A stretch of 64,000 nt of DNA from Erwinia typographi (GTDB lineage Bacteria > Pseudomonadota > Gammaproteobacteria > Enterobacterales > Enterobacteriaceae), in contig NZ_JRUQ01000016.1 of NCBI RefSeq assembly GCF_000773975.1, forward strand, positions 78,799 through 142,798, read 5' to 3'. Made by a program: the position numbers and the translations under genes. Positions within the stretch are counted from its first letter, which is position 1; each line of letters begins with the position of its first letter. The notes under the pieces are model-generated. The model had not been told where the DNA came from. It saw nothing but the letters and a program-made list of their open reading frames with translations, and made no database searches. This document shows, in pieces, positions 1 through 9,389 of the stretch.

Positions 1-847
1 CAAAGCCATGCCCAAAGAACGGGGCCTCAGCCACCAGTTGCAGCGTGTGCTCCCATATACTTAACCGCAGGAAACTCTGAGTATAGAGTTCACTAAAACG
101 CTGGATGATTTGTTCGCCCATTACGGAGTCGAGTAAAAGGGCTGACAGTCCCCCTGCCGTGACGGCGGCATAAAGGAAATGCTTTTTATTGATCTTCCTG
201 AACGGCAAGGTGATCAGGAGCGATAAAGCTAGCGCAATAATAGGACCGCGACTTTGCGATATGGCGATAACACCAAAAAAAACCGGAACGACCAGCAGTA
301 TGGCCCTATTCCCTTTCTCTTTTAGCGCCATAAAGCTGAGGATAACGCCAATGGCAGCATAGCCAGAAAGGTCGATCACATTTTCAGGCCCTGGGTGATG
401 GTTAGATACTATCCTTTCGACCACAATCGAGTGATACTCAAAAATAAGGCAGTAAAGGGACAGGATCAGAATCCCTGCTATGCTGGAGAGTAAGACATAA
501 TATCGCTTTTCGCTATCCAGCATCGTGGTCATCATGCCAAGAAACAGAAATAAATAGAATGAGTGCGTCAGCGAAGATTCAATGTTTGAGGGTTTAGAAC
601 CCCACAGATTGCTGAAGGAAAAATAAACGAGAAATAGCGCTACGTAAATGAAACCTTTCTTTCTTTCCCTGTCCAGTATGAAGGTTTTTCTTGATTCAGG
701 AATGAAGATCAGACTAATAGTAAAAAGGAGTAATGAAATATGAAAAAGATTATTAACCTTGGTGTAACCACAAAATATAGCACTGAAGAATAAAAAGGCG
801 AGAAAAAATGCAACATTGGCTCTTTTAATATTATTAGAAGATATCAT
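1..847 (-). CDS. waaL: O-antigen ligase (WaaL-like), C-terminus cut by window edge
   Basis: WaaL joins undecaprenyl-linked O antigen to the lipid A-core on the periplasmic face of the inner membrane. The visible 282 residues start at the ATG at 847 and run off the left edge without a stop. They contain repeated hydrophobic segments (about residues 11-50, 65-80, 93-110, 116-137, 160-175, 182-198, 203-216). The SQSRGP motif at 197-202 and the later RLSIW (261-265) and FGHG (278-281) motifs are typical of the Wzy/WaaL polymerase-ligase superfamily. The start overlaps the end of the upstream gene by 14 bases, so the two are probably translated together. A Wzy polymerase would look similar, but the position next to waaC-waaF-hldD favours WaaL. 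The DNA is AT-richer than its neighbours, as is usual for core/O-antigen loci. Confidence 0.8.
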   Translation of the reverse strand, partial: MISSNNIKRANVAFFLAFLFFSAIFCGYTKVNNLFHISLLLFTISLIFIPESRKTFILDRERKKGFIYVALFLVYFSFSNLWGSKPSNIESSLTHSFYLFLFLGMMTTMLDSEKRYYVLLSSIAGILILSLYCLIFEYHSIVVERIVSNHHPGPENVIDLSGYAAIGVILSFMALKEKGNRAILLVVPVFFGVIAISQSRGPIIALALSLLITLPFRKINKKHFLYAAVTAGGLSALLLDSVMGEQIIQRFSELYTQSFLRLSIWEHTLQLVAEAPFFGHGF

Positions 848-1727
848 TATAGTTAACCTTCTCAAAAATCTCGTCTTCAATGGCGCTAGCCAGAGAGAGA
901 TTGACGACTCTTATATTTTCACTTTTCATCACCTGACTGGCGTGACGAAATGAGGGACGTATTATGCTATCAAGCTTCTCAGATAAGAAACTGGGGAGTT
1001 TTTCGCGTTCGTTTTCATAAAAACGAGGCTGATGGAAATTATTCATATCCAGGCCAACCAGATAGATTAATTTGAACCCAAGAAAGCTTAACAGTTGAAA
1101 TGCCCAGTAGGCGACGGTACCCGCATCAAAAATGCCGCTGCGAATATCTTTGTTGAACCCTATTTGGTTTTCAGAAAAAACAATGCTATCACGGTTTGCA
1201 TTTTTAGTGTGAAGTTCGCTGTCCTCAATTTTTGGCTGGTAGACTTTGCAGGCAATATCTTCAATAGCCACCAGACGACATTTTATCGCTTCAAGAGAAA
1301 AACAATCTATAATTCTGGCTATGCCGTGTACCGTTGTGAAAAAGATCAGGCTTTCGTTTTTTATAATCTCAGCGATAATATCCGACCGCCGATCGATAAA
1401 GCCCATATCGACAATAAGATACAGGGTGAAGCTAACCTGATTATTTAAAAAGTAAGCGCCGTTTACGCCCAGTGCAGGCATTTCGGGGAAGACCTCAAAA
1501 GAGATGTTCTTTACTGACGGTCCAGTGGCGGTTAGCAGAACCTCGCCAGAATAGGCGTTTTTTAGCGCTGATAATGGCACCAGGGGAACTGATTTTTTTT
1601 TATAGGCCAAACGGACAATTTCACCCGTAGAGGAACGGGTAATTTTTACATAGGGCCACAGATTCTCGTTATGACGAAATGCTCTTGGATGGGAATAGCG
1701 GTAAATTTGCTTAAAAAACGTACCCAT
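834..1727 (-). CDS. LPS core biosynthesis protein, WaaZ/GT42-like
   Basis: This 297-residue soluble protein has no signal peptide and no clear membrane segment. Motifs TATGPS (66-71), GVNGAYFL (87-94), LIVDMGF (near 104-110) and IYLVGLDMN (near 220) fit the nucleotide-sugar-binding layout of the GT42/DUF115-type transferases, which include CstII-like sialyltransferases and, as I recall, WaaZ. WaaZ-type proteins add a third Kdo to the inner core; that role is inferred here. The gene starts 3 bases beyond the waaC stop and overlaps waaL, so it belongs to the hldD-waaF-waaC-waaL operon. Low GC fits its place in a variable core locus. The alternative is a different core-modifying glycosyltransferase. 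Confidence 0.5.
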   Translation of the reverse strand: MGTFFKQIYRYSHPRAFRHNENLWPYVKITRSSTGEIVRLAYKKKSVPLVPLSALKNAYSGEVLLTATGPSVKNISFEVFPEMPALGVNGAYFLNNQVSFTLYLIVDMGFIDRRSDIIAEIIKNESLIFFTTVHGIARIIDCFSLEAIKCRLVAIEDIACKVYQPKIEDSELHTKNANRDSIVFSENQIGFNKDIRSGIFDAGTVAYWAFQLLSFLGFKLIYLVGLDMNNFHQPRFYENEREKLPSFLSEKLDSIIRPSFRHASQVMKSENIRVVNLSLASAIEDEIFEKVNYNDIF

Positions 1728-1730
1728 TGT

Positions 1731-2696
1731 TTAGACTATTTCCTTCAGCATTGCAGCAACGCGGTCGGCACTGATGGAGGCCATGCTGCTTCCCTGCTCA
1801 GGGCGCAGCACGCACTGATTCTTACCGTATCCACCGATTAATCCTGGGTCCGTGGGGCCGTAGAGCGTGATGTTAGGGCGGTCCAGCGCGGCGGTCAGGT
1901 GGCTCAGCCCCGTATCGACTGAGACCACGGCTTTGGCGCCAGCCAGCGTTCGTGCGACCTGCTCAAGGGTCAGCCTGGGGAGAACTTCGACAAAGCTATA
2001 GCCTTCCGCCAGCCTGATCGCGCGCTGATGTTCGTGCTCCGTGCCCCAGGGGAGCTTAATCTTCAGCCCGCTCTCTTTGAGTAAGCCAGCCAGCTCACGC
2101 CAGTGGCTCTCCGGCCAGTGTTTGGCATCACGCGTAGTGGCATGCAGAAATACCAGGTATTGACCAGCGTCCGCAGGCAGTTCGTTCAGGAAGTGCTGGG
2201 CAATGGCATAATCCCCGATGGTGTCGGGCAGCGGATAGCCGAGGCTTTTAGCAAACAGCTCGCGGGTTCGCTGGACGGCATGTTGCTTTTTACTGATTTC
2301 ATGGCGCTTGTCATACCACCAGCTGGCAAACGATTCACGCGCGCTGCGACTGTCCTGGCCATGCTTGATCCCTTTGGCGATGCGCGTAACCAGCGCGGCG
2401 CTTTTGATTAGCCCCTGGGCATCGATCACCAAATCGTATTCCCGCGACTGGACTTCACGTTTGAACAGAAAGCGCTCCTCGCGGACTTCGCTACCAAACC
2501 AGTGTTTACGCCAGCGGCGAATCGCCAGCGGGATCACCTTATCCACCGCCGGATGCCAGGCGGGGATTTGGGCAAACCCTTCCTCGACGGCCCAGTCGAA
2601 GCGGATGCCGGGAATAGCGTGCATGGCATCCGTTAGCGCGGGGAGCGTATGCAGCACGTCCCCCATTGAGGAAGTTTTGACAATCAGGACGTGCAT
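1731..2696 (-). CDS. waaC: LPS heptosyltransferase I
   Basis: WaaC transfers the first L-glycero-D-manno-heptose from ADP-heptose to Kdo2-lipid A at the cytoplasmic face of the inner membrane. The 321-residue protein has the family N-terminus (VLIVKTSSMGDVLHTLPA), the acceptor-domain region DWAVEEGFAQIPAWH, and the GT9 C-terminal ADP-heptose motifs SVDTGLSHLTAALDRPN and YGPTDPGLIGGYG. Length and sequence match enterobacterial WaaC. Its start lies inside the end of waaF (13-base overlap), consistent with translational coupling in the hldD-waaF-waaC operon. Confidence 0.97.
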   Translation of the reverse strand: MHVLIVKTSSMGDVLHTLPALTDAMHAIPGIRFDWAVEEGFAQIPAWHPAVDKVIPLAIRRWRKHWFGSEVREERFLFKREVQSREYDLVIDAQGLIKSAALVTRIAKGIKHGQDSRSARESFASWWYDKRHEISKKQHAVQRTRELFAKSLGYPLPDTIGDYAIAQHFLNELPADAGQYLVFLHATTRDAKHWPESHWRELAGLLKESGLKIKLPWGTEHEHQRAIRLAEGYSFVEVLPRLTLEQVARTLAGAKAVVSVDTGLSHLTAALDRPNITLYGPTDPGLIGGYGKNQCVLRPEQGSSMASISADRVAAMLKEIV

Positions 2697-3745
2697 GCAT
2701 TCTCCTGGCTTGCTGGCAGCAACGTGTTCAGCTCGGCAGCCACTCGTTCCGGCGTAATATCAATCAGGCTCTGATGATAACCCTGTTCCGCTTCCCCTTT
2801 ACGTACCTTATGGTAACCGGTGATCAGGCGGATGACGCGCGCCTTGTCGGAGAGCGGCGGCGTAAAGTCAGGACTACTCGGGCCATACAGCGCAACCAGC
2901 GGGCGATCTAACGCTGCGGCAATGTGCATCAGCCCGGAGTCATTGCTGACTACCGCATGGCAATGGGCCAGCAAAATGACGGCCTGCTCAAGCTGCGTCT
3001 TGCCTGCCAGATTGCGACAGTGCTCACGGGAGTCGGGTTGCAGACTTTGCAGGATCTGCTCGCCAGTTTCCTGATCTTTAGCCGAGCCAAACAGAACGAT
3101 TTGGTAGCCGCTATTTATCAGGCTCTGCGCCAGAGCGGCATAGTGATAGTGCGGCCAGCGCTTGGCCGGGCCAAATTCCGCGCCGGGGCAGAAGCCGATT
3201 GCCGGACGCGCTGAGGAGAGGCCAAATTCTGCGGCCGTCGTCAGTTTTTCAGCGTCGTTGACCTGTAGCTTTGGCCACAGCAGCGGCTGCGGAAGCTCTG
3301 CCGCGCGGCTAAAACGCTGTTTGTCATAGGCAAGAGCAACGTAGCGTTCAACCATCAGCGGCCAGGCCGCTTTATCCAGCACGCGAACGTCGTTAAGCAG
3401 GCCGTAGCGCATCTCGCCGCGCCAGCCGGTGCGGGTTTTGATATCGGCAAAGAAAGGAACCAGGGCGGATTTAAACGAGTTCGGCAGGATATAAGCCCGA
3501 TCGTAGCCTTTGCTACGCAGGGCTTTACCAAGCCGACGACGTTCGCCCAGCTCAAGCGCGCCGTGGCCCAGCGGCATCGCCAGCGCTTCGTTGACCTCCG
3601 GCATACGTGACAGCAAAGGACGGCACCACGCGGGCGCCATCACATCAATCACGGCATCAGGTTCAGCGGCCTTCAGCGTACGATAGAGACTTTGCGACAT
3701 CATCATATCGCCAACCCATGAAGGGCCGATTACCAGAATTTTCAT
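2684..3745 (-). CDS. waaF: ADP-heptose:LPS heptosyltransferase II
   Basis: WaaF adds the second heptose to the inner core. The 353-residue GT9 protein starts with MKILVIGPSWVGDMMMSQ, carries the family signatures FCPGAEFGPAKRWP and, near the C-terminus, SNDSGLMHIAAALDRPLV and YGPSSP. It follows hldD by 12 bases and overlaps waaC, the standard enterobacterial order in which the enzyme finishing ADP-heptose synthesis precedes the two transferases that use it. Confidence 0.97.
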   Translation of the reverse strand: MKILVIGPSWVGDMMMSQSLYRTLKAAEPDAVIDVMAPAWCRPLLSRMPEVNEALAMPLGHGALELGERRRLGKALRSKGYDRAYILPNSFKSALVPFFADIKTRTGWRGEMRYGLLNDVRVLDKAAWPLMVERYVALAYDKQRFSRAAELPQPLLWPKLQVNDAEKLTTAAEFGLSSARPAIGFCPGAEFGPAKRWPHYHYAALAQSLINSGYQIVLFGSAKDQETGEQILQSLQPDSREHCRNLAGKTQLEQAVILLAHCHAVVSNDSGLMHIAAALDRPLVALYGPSSPDFTPPLSDKARVIRLITGYHKVRKGEAEQGYHQSLIDITPERVAAELNTLLPASQENACTS

Positions 3746-3757
3746 TGCCGGATCCCG

Positions 3758-4690
3758 TTACGCCTTGCGGTTCAGCCACGCCATGTATTCGGCTACGCCT
3801 TCGGCCACGGTTTTGAACGGCTTATCATAGCCCGCCGCCCGCAGTTTGGTCTGATCCGCCAGGGTGTAGGCCTGGTAACGCCCTTTCAGTTTTTCCGGGA
3901 ACGGAATGTATTCTATTTCGCCCTTCTGGTGGTAGTTCAGCGCGGCATCCGCCACTTCCTGGAAAGACTCAGCCCGGCCAGTCCCGCAGTTAAAGATGCC
4001 GGAAACGTTGTTTTCAAAGAACCACAGGTTAACCGCCGCTACGTCTTCCACGTAAATAAAATCACGCTTGAAGCCGTCGCTGCCTTCGAAAAGCTTAGGA
4101 TTTTCGCCGTTATTCAGCTGCGTATTCAGGTGGAAGGCAACGCTTGCCATGCTGCCTTTATGGCCTTCACGCGGACCATAGACGTTGAAGTAGCGGAAAC
4201 CACAAACCTGCGAACCGGCCTCTGGCAAAATCTGGCGGACATAGTGGTCGAACAGCATTTTAGAATAGCCGTAAACGTTCAGCGGCTCTTCATACTGGCG
4301 TTCTTCAATAAAGTTGTCATTACGTCCACCGTAGGTGGCGGCAGAAGAGGCGTACAGGAACGGAATTTCATGCTCCAGGCAGTAGTGCAGCAGCTCTTTG
4401 GAGTACTGATAGTTGTTTTCCATCATGTACTTGCCGTCCCATTCGGTGGTGGAGGAGCAGGCACCTTCATGGAAGATCGCCTCAACATCGCCAAAATCTT
4501 CATCGGCCAGGATGCTGATAAGGAAGTCTTCTTTATCCATGTAATCGGCAATGTTCAAATCCACCAGATTGGCAAATTTGGTGCCGTCTTTGAGGTTGTC
4601 TACCACCAGAATATCGGTATGGCCCTGGTTGTTCAGGGCTTTGATAATGTTGCTACCGATAAATCCTGCGCCGCCGGTGACGATGATCAT
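3758..4690 (-). CDS. hldD: ADP-glyceromanno-heptose 6-epimerase
   Basis: HldD converts ADP-D-glycero-D-manno-heptose to the L-glycero form, the donor used by WaaC and WaaF. The 310 residues form a short-chain NAD(P)-dependent sugar epimerase: Rossmann motif GGAGFIG at 6-12, Ser-rich strand [10 protein letters not shown] near 113-122, and the catalytic Y140-x3-K144 in VYGYSK. Length equals the E. coli protein. It is the first gene of the hldD-waaF-waaC operon and is divergent from kbl across about 225 bases that must hold both promoters. Confidence 0.98.
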   Translation of the reverse strand: MIIVTGGAGFIGSNIIKALNNQGHTDILVVDNLKDGTKFANLVDLNIADYMDKEDFLISILADEDFGDVEAIFHEGACSSTTEWDGKYMMENNYQYSKELLHYCLEHEIPFLYASSAATYGGRNDNFIEERQYEEPLNVYGYSKMLFDHYVRQILPEAGSQVCGFRYFNVYGPREGHKGSMASVAFHLNTQLNNGENPKLFEGSDGFKRDFIYVEDVAAVNLWFFENNVSGIFNCGTGRAESFQEVADAALNYHQKGEIEYIPFPEKLKGRYQAYTLADQTKLRAAGYDKPFKTVAEGVAEYMAWLNRKA

Positions 4691-4915
4691 AAGCTTTAAC
4701 CTTTAAAAGAGAAGGGTGAAACAGGAGGTTTCACGCGCTAATGTTTCTTATCATAACATCTCATCCAGCGGCAGACAGCCAGATGACTCCGTAACCTGAT
4801 GTAATTGTCGTAAATTGGCGTTAATAACGCTGCGAAAATCACACTCCACGATCTGTATCCTCGTTCCATTGTCTTTCCTTCAGTAAGATATTCCGCTACC
4901 AGAGCGTTTTGGAGT

Positions 4916-6118
4916 ATGAAAATGTCATCGCCATTTTATCAGTAGATTTCGCAGCAGTTACGTGAGGTTGAGCAGGAAGGGTTGTTTAAATCAGAGCGCC
5001 CGATTGCCTCCGCTCAGCAGGCCGCTATTCAACTGGAAGGCGGCGTCAAAGCCATCAACTTCTGCGCCAATAACTACCTTGGCCTGGCCAATCATCCAGC
5101 CCTGATCGCGGCGGCGAAAGAGGGTATGGACAGCCACGGTTTTGGCATGGCGTCGGTACGCTTTATTTGCGGAACTCAGGATATTCATAAGCAGCTGGAA
5201 AAACGGCTGGCCGGGTTTCTTGGCATGGAGGATTCAATCCTTTATTCCTCCTGTTTCGACGCCAACGGCGGCCTGTTCGAAACGCTATTAGGGCCGGAAG
5301 ACGCCGTCATTTCCGATGCGTTAAACCACGCTTCGATTATTGATGGCGTGCGGCTTTGTAAAGCGAAACGTTACCGTTATGCCAACAATGATATGACCGA
5401 GCTGGAAGCCCGGCTGGAAGAAGCGAAAGCGGCGGGCGCACGCCATATGATGATCGCCACCGACGGCGTGTTCTCCATGGATGGGGTGATTGCTAACCTG
5501 AAAGGCATTTGCGATTTGGCGGATCGCTACGGCGCGCTGGTGATGGTGGACGACTCCCATGCGGTTGGCTTTGTCGGCGCGGGCGGTCGCGGTACTCATG
5601 AATACTGCGATGTGATGGGGCGGGTCGATATTATTACCGGTACGCTGGGCAAAGCGCTGGGCGGTGCGTCCGGTGGCTACACGGCAGGGAAAAAGGAGGT
5701 AATCGAATGGCTTCGTCAGCGCTCCCGACCCTATCTGTTTTCTAACTCGCTGGCCCCGGCAATCGTTGCCGCCGCTTTGCGGGTGCTGGATATGCTGACC
5801 GAGGGTGACGGCCTGCGACAGCGCCTGTGGGACAACGCGACATTTTTCCGGGCCGAAATGACCCGTGCCGGTTTCACCCTGGCCGGGGCCGATCATGCCA
5901 TCATCCCAGTCATGCTGGGAGAGGCCAAAATAGCGCAGGAGTTTTCAAGGCTGCTTCAGCAGGAGGGCATCTACGTCACCGGCTTCTTTTATCCGGTGGT
6001 GCCAAAAGGACAGGCGCGTATTCGCACGCAAATTTCTGCCGCCCACAGCCATGAACAGCTGATTCACGCGGTCGACGCGTTTAGCCGTATCGGTAAGAGA
6101 CTGGGCGCGATCGCCTGA
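4916..6118 (+). pseudogene. kbl: kbl, glycine C-acetyltransferase, with early in-frame stop
   Basis: Kbl cleaves 2-amino-3-ketobutyrate with CoA to glycine and acetyl-CoA, after Tdh. From the ATG at 4916 (a second ATG is at 4922) the reading frame gives MKMSSPFYQ, then a TAG at 4943-4945, then [20 protein letters not shown] in the same frame; this aligns with the usual N-terminus FYQQL...EGLFKEERII. The remaining 378 codons are intact, including [14 protein letters not shown] substrate residues, DDSHAVG and the PLP lysine in [18 protein letters not shown]-to-TAG change is the simplest explanation. The only other in-frame start is TTG at 4982, which would remove about 22 residues and has a purine-rich stretch too close to serve well. 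So the gene is either inactive, weakly read through, or N-terminally shortened; a sequencing error cannot be excluded. Confidence 0.8.
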
Positions 6119-6129
6119 AAGGAGCCGTG

Positions 6130-7158
6130 ATGAAAGCGTTAGCAAAACTGCGGGCGGAAGAGGGGATCTGGATGATCGATGACGCGGCGATCCCTGAACC
6201 AGGCCATAACGACCTGTTGATTAAGATCCGTAAGACCGCCATCTGCGGCACGGATGTGCATATCTATAACTGGGATGAGTGGTCGCAAAAAACCATTCCC
6301 GTGCCGATGATTACCGGTCATGAATATGTTGGCGAGGTGGTGGCTATCGGCCAGGAGGTGAAGGGGTTCTCGTTGGGCGATCGCGTCTCCGGCGAAGGCC
6401 ACATTACCTGCGGACACTGCCGCAACTGTCGCGCAGGCCGGACGCATCTTTGCCGTAATACAGTTGGGGTAGGCGTTAATCGTCAGGGATGCTTTGCGGA
6501 GTACCTTGTGATCCCCGCGTTTAATGCCTTCCGCATTCCCGATAATATTTCTGATGAGCTGGCGGCGATTTTCGATCCCTTTGGCAACGCGGTGCACACG
6601 GCGCTCTCTTTCGATTTAGTCGGTGAAGATGTTCTTATTTCCGGCGCGGGTCCGATTGGGATTATGGCTGCGGCTATCTGTCGGCATGTCGGCGCGCGGC
6701 ATGTTGTTATCACCGACGTCAACGAATATCGCCTGGAGCTGGCGCGCAAAATCGGCGTCACGCGGGCGGTGAACGTCGCCAGGGAGACGCTGGAAGAGGT
6801 GATGCGCGAGCTGGGCATGACCGAGGGTTTTGATGTGGGGCTGGAGATGTCCGGCGCGCCAGCGGCCTTCCGCAGCCTGCTCGGCGTGATGAATAACGGC
6901 GGACGCATTGCCATGTTGGGCATTCCCGCAACGGAGATGGCGATTGACTGGAATCAGGTGATTTTCAAAGGGCTCTTTATCAAAGGTATTTATGGGCGGG
7001 AGATGTTTGAAACCTGGTACAAAATGGCGGCGCTGCTCCAGTCGGGGCTGGATATCACGCCCATTATTACCCATCGCTTCGGCATTGATGATTTTCAGGC
7101 AGGGTTTGACCAGATGCGCTCCGGGCAGTCTGGCAAGGTGATTCTGGACTGGTCCTGA
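6130..7158 (+). CDS. tdh: L-threonine 3-dehydrogenase
   Basis: Tdh oxidises L-threonine to 2-amino-3-ketobutyrate with NAD+, feeding Kbl. The 342-residue zinc-dependent medium-chain dehydrogenase has the catalytic-zinc segment [14 protein letters not shown] (from about 37), GHEYVGEV, the structural-zinc cysteines in [15 protein letters not shown], and the NAD-binding [11 protein letters not shown]. The ATG at 6130 is chosen over the GTG one codon upstream because it gives the family start MKALAKL and sits after AAAGGAGC. It follows kbl by 11 bases, the normal kbl-tdh operon. If kbl translation really stops early, Tdh product may accumulate as aminoacetone. Confidence 0.97.
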   Translation: MKALAKLRAEEGIWMIDDAAIPEPGHNDLLIKIRKTAICGTDVHIYNWDEWSQKTIPVPMITGHEYVGEVVAIGQEVKGFSLGDRVSGEGHITCGHCRNCRAGRTHLCRNTVGVGVNRQGCFAEYLVIPAFNAFRIPDNISDELAAIFDPFGNAVHTALSFDLVGEDVLISGAGPIGIMAAAICRHVGARHVVITDVNEYRLELARKIGVTRAVNVARETLEEVMRELGMTEGFDVGLEMSGAPAAFRSLLGVMNNGGRIAMLGIPATEMAIDWNQVIFKGLFIKGIYGREMFETWYKMAALLQSGLDITPIITHRFGIDDFQAGFDQMRSGQSGKVILDWS

Positions 7159-7198
7159 TCGGAAAGGGCTGGCAGGATGCCAACCCTTGATCCAGGCT

Positions 7199-8107
7199 TT
7201 ACTGCTGCTTTTCCGCATCGGTCATATAACGAACCTTGCGGGTGTAGTCCTGGCCTCTGAAGCTTAAAGGAGTAGCGGCCGAGTCGAGATACTTTTGCCA
7301 TTCAGACAGCGGAAAGCCGCCGTGAGCGCCGACCACTTCAGTTGGGATCGCCGCCGTGCTGCCGCCAATCTTCTTCGACACGGGCCAGTTCATCCACTCT
7401 CCCAGGTTCACCGTTTTCAGATCCAGCATATCCAGCAGCGCCGCCAGCGGCAGCTGATCGGTGGGCGGCTGCGAGTCATCCATCAGTTCCCAGGTATCCT
7501 GAAACAGCGTCAGCCACAGCGGGCAGATGCGTTTCCAGGTCCGCCGCGTGGCGGCGAGAAACGCCCCGTTGACGTGATCGACGAGGTAGGGACGGAAGCT
7601 GTTGCGGTAATAAGCGGGGCGGTTTTTTTCCGGCGTATTAGCCAGCTTAGCGATCATTTTCCCCTTACGGAAACTGGCGTAAATGTGGCCGTCGTTCATC
7701 TGAATATCCGGCATTTTCAGCAGGTTCAAATCTGAATCGATCATCAAAACCCCTTCCGTTGCGGCCTGCAAAGGGGCCTGAAGCTTGATCAGCCGGCTGC
7801 GATAAATCTGCTTGTAGCGGTAGTTTTCTTCCCGCACCGGCACGTCCAGCGTCACTACCCTGGTTTTTGGCGGCAGTTCGCCGAACTGCTCTGACTTCTG
7901 ATCCGCAACAATGACGATTTCTTCGGCTTGCAGGGCAAAGCGCGACGCAAACAGCGCGCTTAATTTTGCCTCTTCAACATAGTCAGCGCCGGTACAGGGG
8001 ATCACTATTGAGGTCACGGGTATTTTTCCCTGAACCTCTTTATTGAGATAAGAAAGGTTGTGGCGCGAACGAATATAACGGAACTGAGGATCGAAAAATT
8101 CAAACAT
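7199..8107 (-). CDS. Putative glycosyltransferase (GT-A-like)
   Basis: A 302-residue cytoplasmic protein with no signal peptide. The start at 8107 (MFEFFDPQFRYIRSRHN) is preferred to the ATG at 8131 because AGGGAAG lies 8 bases before it. IVIPCTGADY near residue 35 and MIDSDLNLL near 122 (a DxD-type metal/nucleotide-sugar site) suggest a GT-A fold, but overall similarity to a named family is not obvious to me. It overlaps the end of the upstream GT4 gene by 8 bases and converges on tdh. E. coli has a single glycosyltransferase gene (yibD) at this place, so the pair may modify LPS or another surface glycan; donor and acceptor are unknown. Confidence 0.55.
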   Translation of the reverse strand: MFEFFDPQFRYIRSRHNLSYLNKEVQGKIPVTSIVIPCTGADYVEEAKLSALFASRFALQAEEIVIVADQKSEQFGELPPKTRVVTLDVPVREENYRYKQIYRSRLIKLQAPLQAATEGVLMIDSDLNLLKMPDIQMNDGHIYASFRKGKMIAKLANTPEKNRPAYYRNSFRPYLVDHVNGAFLAATRRTWKRICPLWLTLFQDTWELMDDSQPPTDQLPLAALLDMLDLKTVNLGEWMNWPVSKKIGGSTAAIPTEVVGAHGGFPLSEWQKYLDSAATPLSFRGQDYTRKVRYMTDAEKQQ

Positions 8108-9335
8108 GGGGAGATCTTCCCTGAGACGCATTTTTTAAGAGAGTTTCCACGCCAGCGACATAGTGCTCAATAGCATAATGTGCTTTGACGCTGGCGTTAG
8201 CCTGCTCCACCAGCCCGGCTCGTTTACCGGCGTCAAGATAGAGCGTCTTCATCTGTTCAAACAGCGCATCTGTGTCACCGTAGTCGAAGAGCAGGCCGGT
8301 TTGATTCGCAGAAATCAGCTCGGCGGTGCCGGTCACATTGGAGCCGATCACCGCCGTCCCCAGCAGCATCGCTTCCAGCACCACGCGAGGTAACCCCTCA
8401 CTCTTCGACGCAAGGATAAAAACATCAAGCGCTGCCAGATAGTTTAGCGCATCAGGCCGAAAGCCGGTGAAAATCACCCGATCCGCGATGCCAGCCTGTG
8501 CGGCCTGGCGCTTCAGGGCCTCTTCTTCCGGGCCTTCGCCCAGTATCACCATGCGCCAGTCAGCCTGAGGGAATTCAGCGGCAAATTTTGTCAGCGCCTG
8601 CAAAATATGGTGGTTGGACTTCCGCGGAATCAATGACCCAATACTGCCAAAAACAAAAGTTCCACTCGCCAGATTGAGCAATTGATGGCGCATTGCCTGG
8701 CGTTCTGGCAAGGCCTGCCTGGTATCAATAGCATTGAATACGGTAAAGCATTTTTGCGGGTCTACGCCGTTCGCCAGCAGGACGTTACGCACGCCATCAG
8801 ACACCGCGATGATCGCGTCGCCACGATGGTTTACCAACTCGACCAGCTCGCGGTTCAGTACGGGTTCAATACGGCAGTGCTGAACGACGGCGATCGGTAA
8901 CCCAGCCGCAGCCAGATAGCCCTCAGCATTCGAACCGGGCTGGTTATTCATATAGAGCAGATCGATGTCGTACTGAGCAATAGCCTGGCGGATGCGCTGT
9001 GCATTCGGTTGAATACGCCAGAGCCTGTCCACCCAGCGCGTTGCTTTCTGGCGAAGGGAACGATTGAAGAAGACCAGCGATCTCAGGAGTTCTTTAGCCA
9101 CCTTGGCCCAGCGCGGCTGTTTGCGCTGATCGATGAACATGACCGGAATATCCAGCGATGACAGCACGTCGCCAATGGTGTCGCCCTTGCCGCGGCGATA
9201 ATTGTGATAGAAGCAGCAGCGGATATCGAACGTAGCCCGATCGATGCGTTTTAGCAGCTCAAGCATACTGTTAGTGCCGCCGCCCCATTCATTACCCGTA
9301 TCCAGCAAAAGAATTTTTTTACGTCGTTCGGTCAT
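8100..9335 (-). CDS. Glycosyltransferase family 4
   Basis: A 411-residue GT-B glycosyltransferase. The N-terminal domain begins KKILLLDTGNEWGGGTNS, a glycine-rich acceptor-side loop. The C-terminal half has the GT4 pattern FVFGSIGSLIPRKSNHHIL, VILGEGPEEEALK, FTGFRPDALNYLAALDVFILASKSEGLPRVVLEAM split across the donor site, with the E-x7-E motif at SEGLPRVVLEAM. A GTG at 9350 is an alternative start adding five residues. It is co-transcribed with the following glycosyltransferase (8-base overlap) and lies 54 bases from yibQ. Role in LPS outer core or another surface glycan is inferred from the neighbouring waa genes. Confidence 0.8.
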   Translation of the reverse strand: MTERRKKILLLDTGNEWGGGTNSMLELLKRIDRATFDIRCCFYHNYRRGKGDTIGDVLSSLDIPVMFIDQRKQPRWAKVAKELLRSLVFFNRSLRQKATRWVDRLWRIQPNAQRIRQAIAQYDIDLLYMNNQPGSNAEGYLAAAGLPIAVVQHCRIEPVLNRELVELVNHRGDAIIAVSDGVRNVLLANGVDPQKCFTVFNAIDTRQALPERQAMRHQLLNLASGTFVFGSIGSLIPRKSNHHILQALTKFAAEFPQADWRMVILGEGPEEEALKRQAAQAGIADRVIFTGFRPDALNYLAALDVFILASKSEGLPRVVLEAMLLGTAVIGSNVTGTAELISANQTGLLFDYGDTDALFEQMKTLYLDAGKRAGLVEQANASVKAHYAIEHYVAGVETLLKNASQGRSPHV

Positions 9336-9389
9336 GTGACGGCGACTCACCAGATCTGCGCCCCTCCAGCAAGGGACGCAGTAGAGAAA

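Noticed and set aside
3929..4699. 256-residue plus-strand frame opposite hldD
   Set aside because: It is a shadow of hldD; hldD is clearly conserved on the other strand.
4991..7301. Several long minus-strand reading frames opposite kbl and tdh
   Set aside because: They mirror the codon pattern of the strongly conserved plus-strand genes and have no family motifs.
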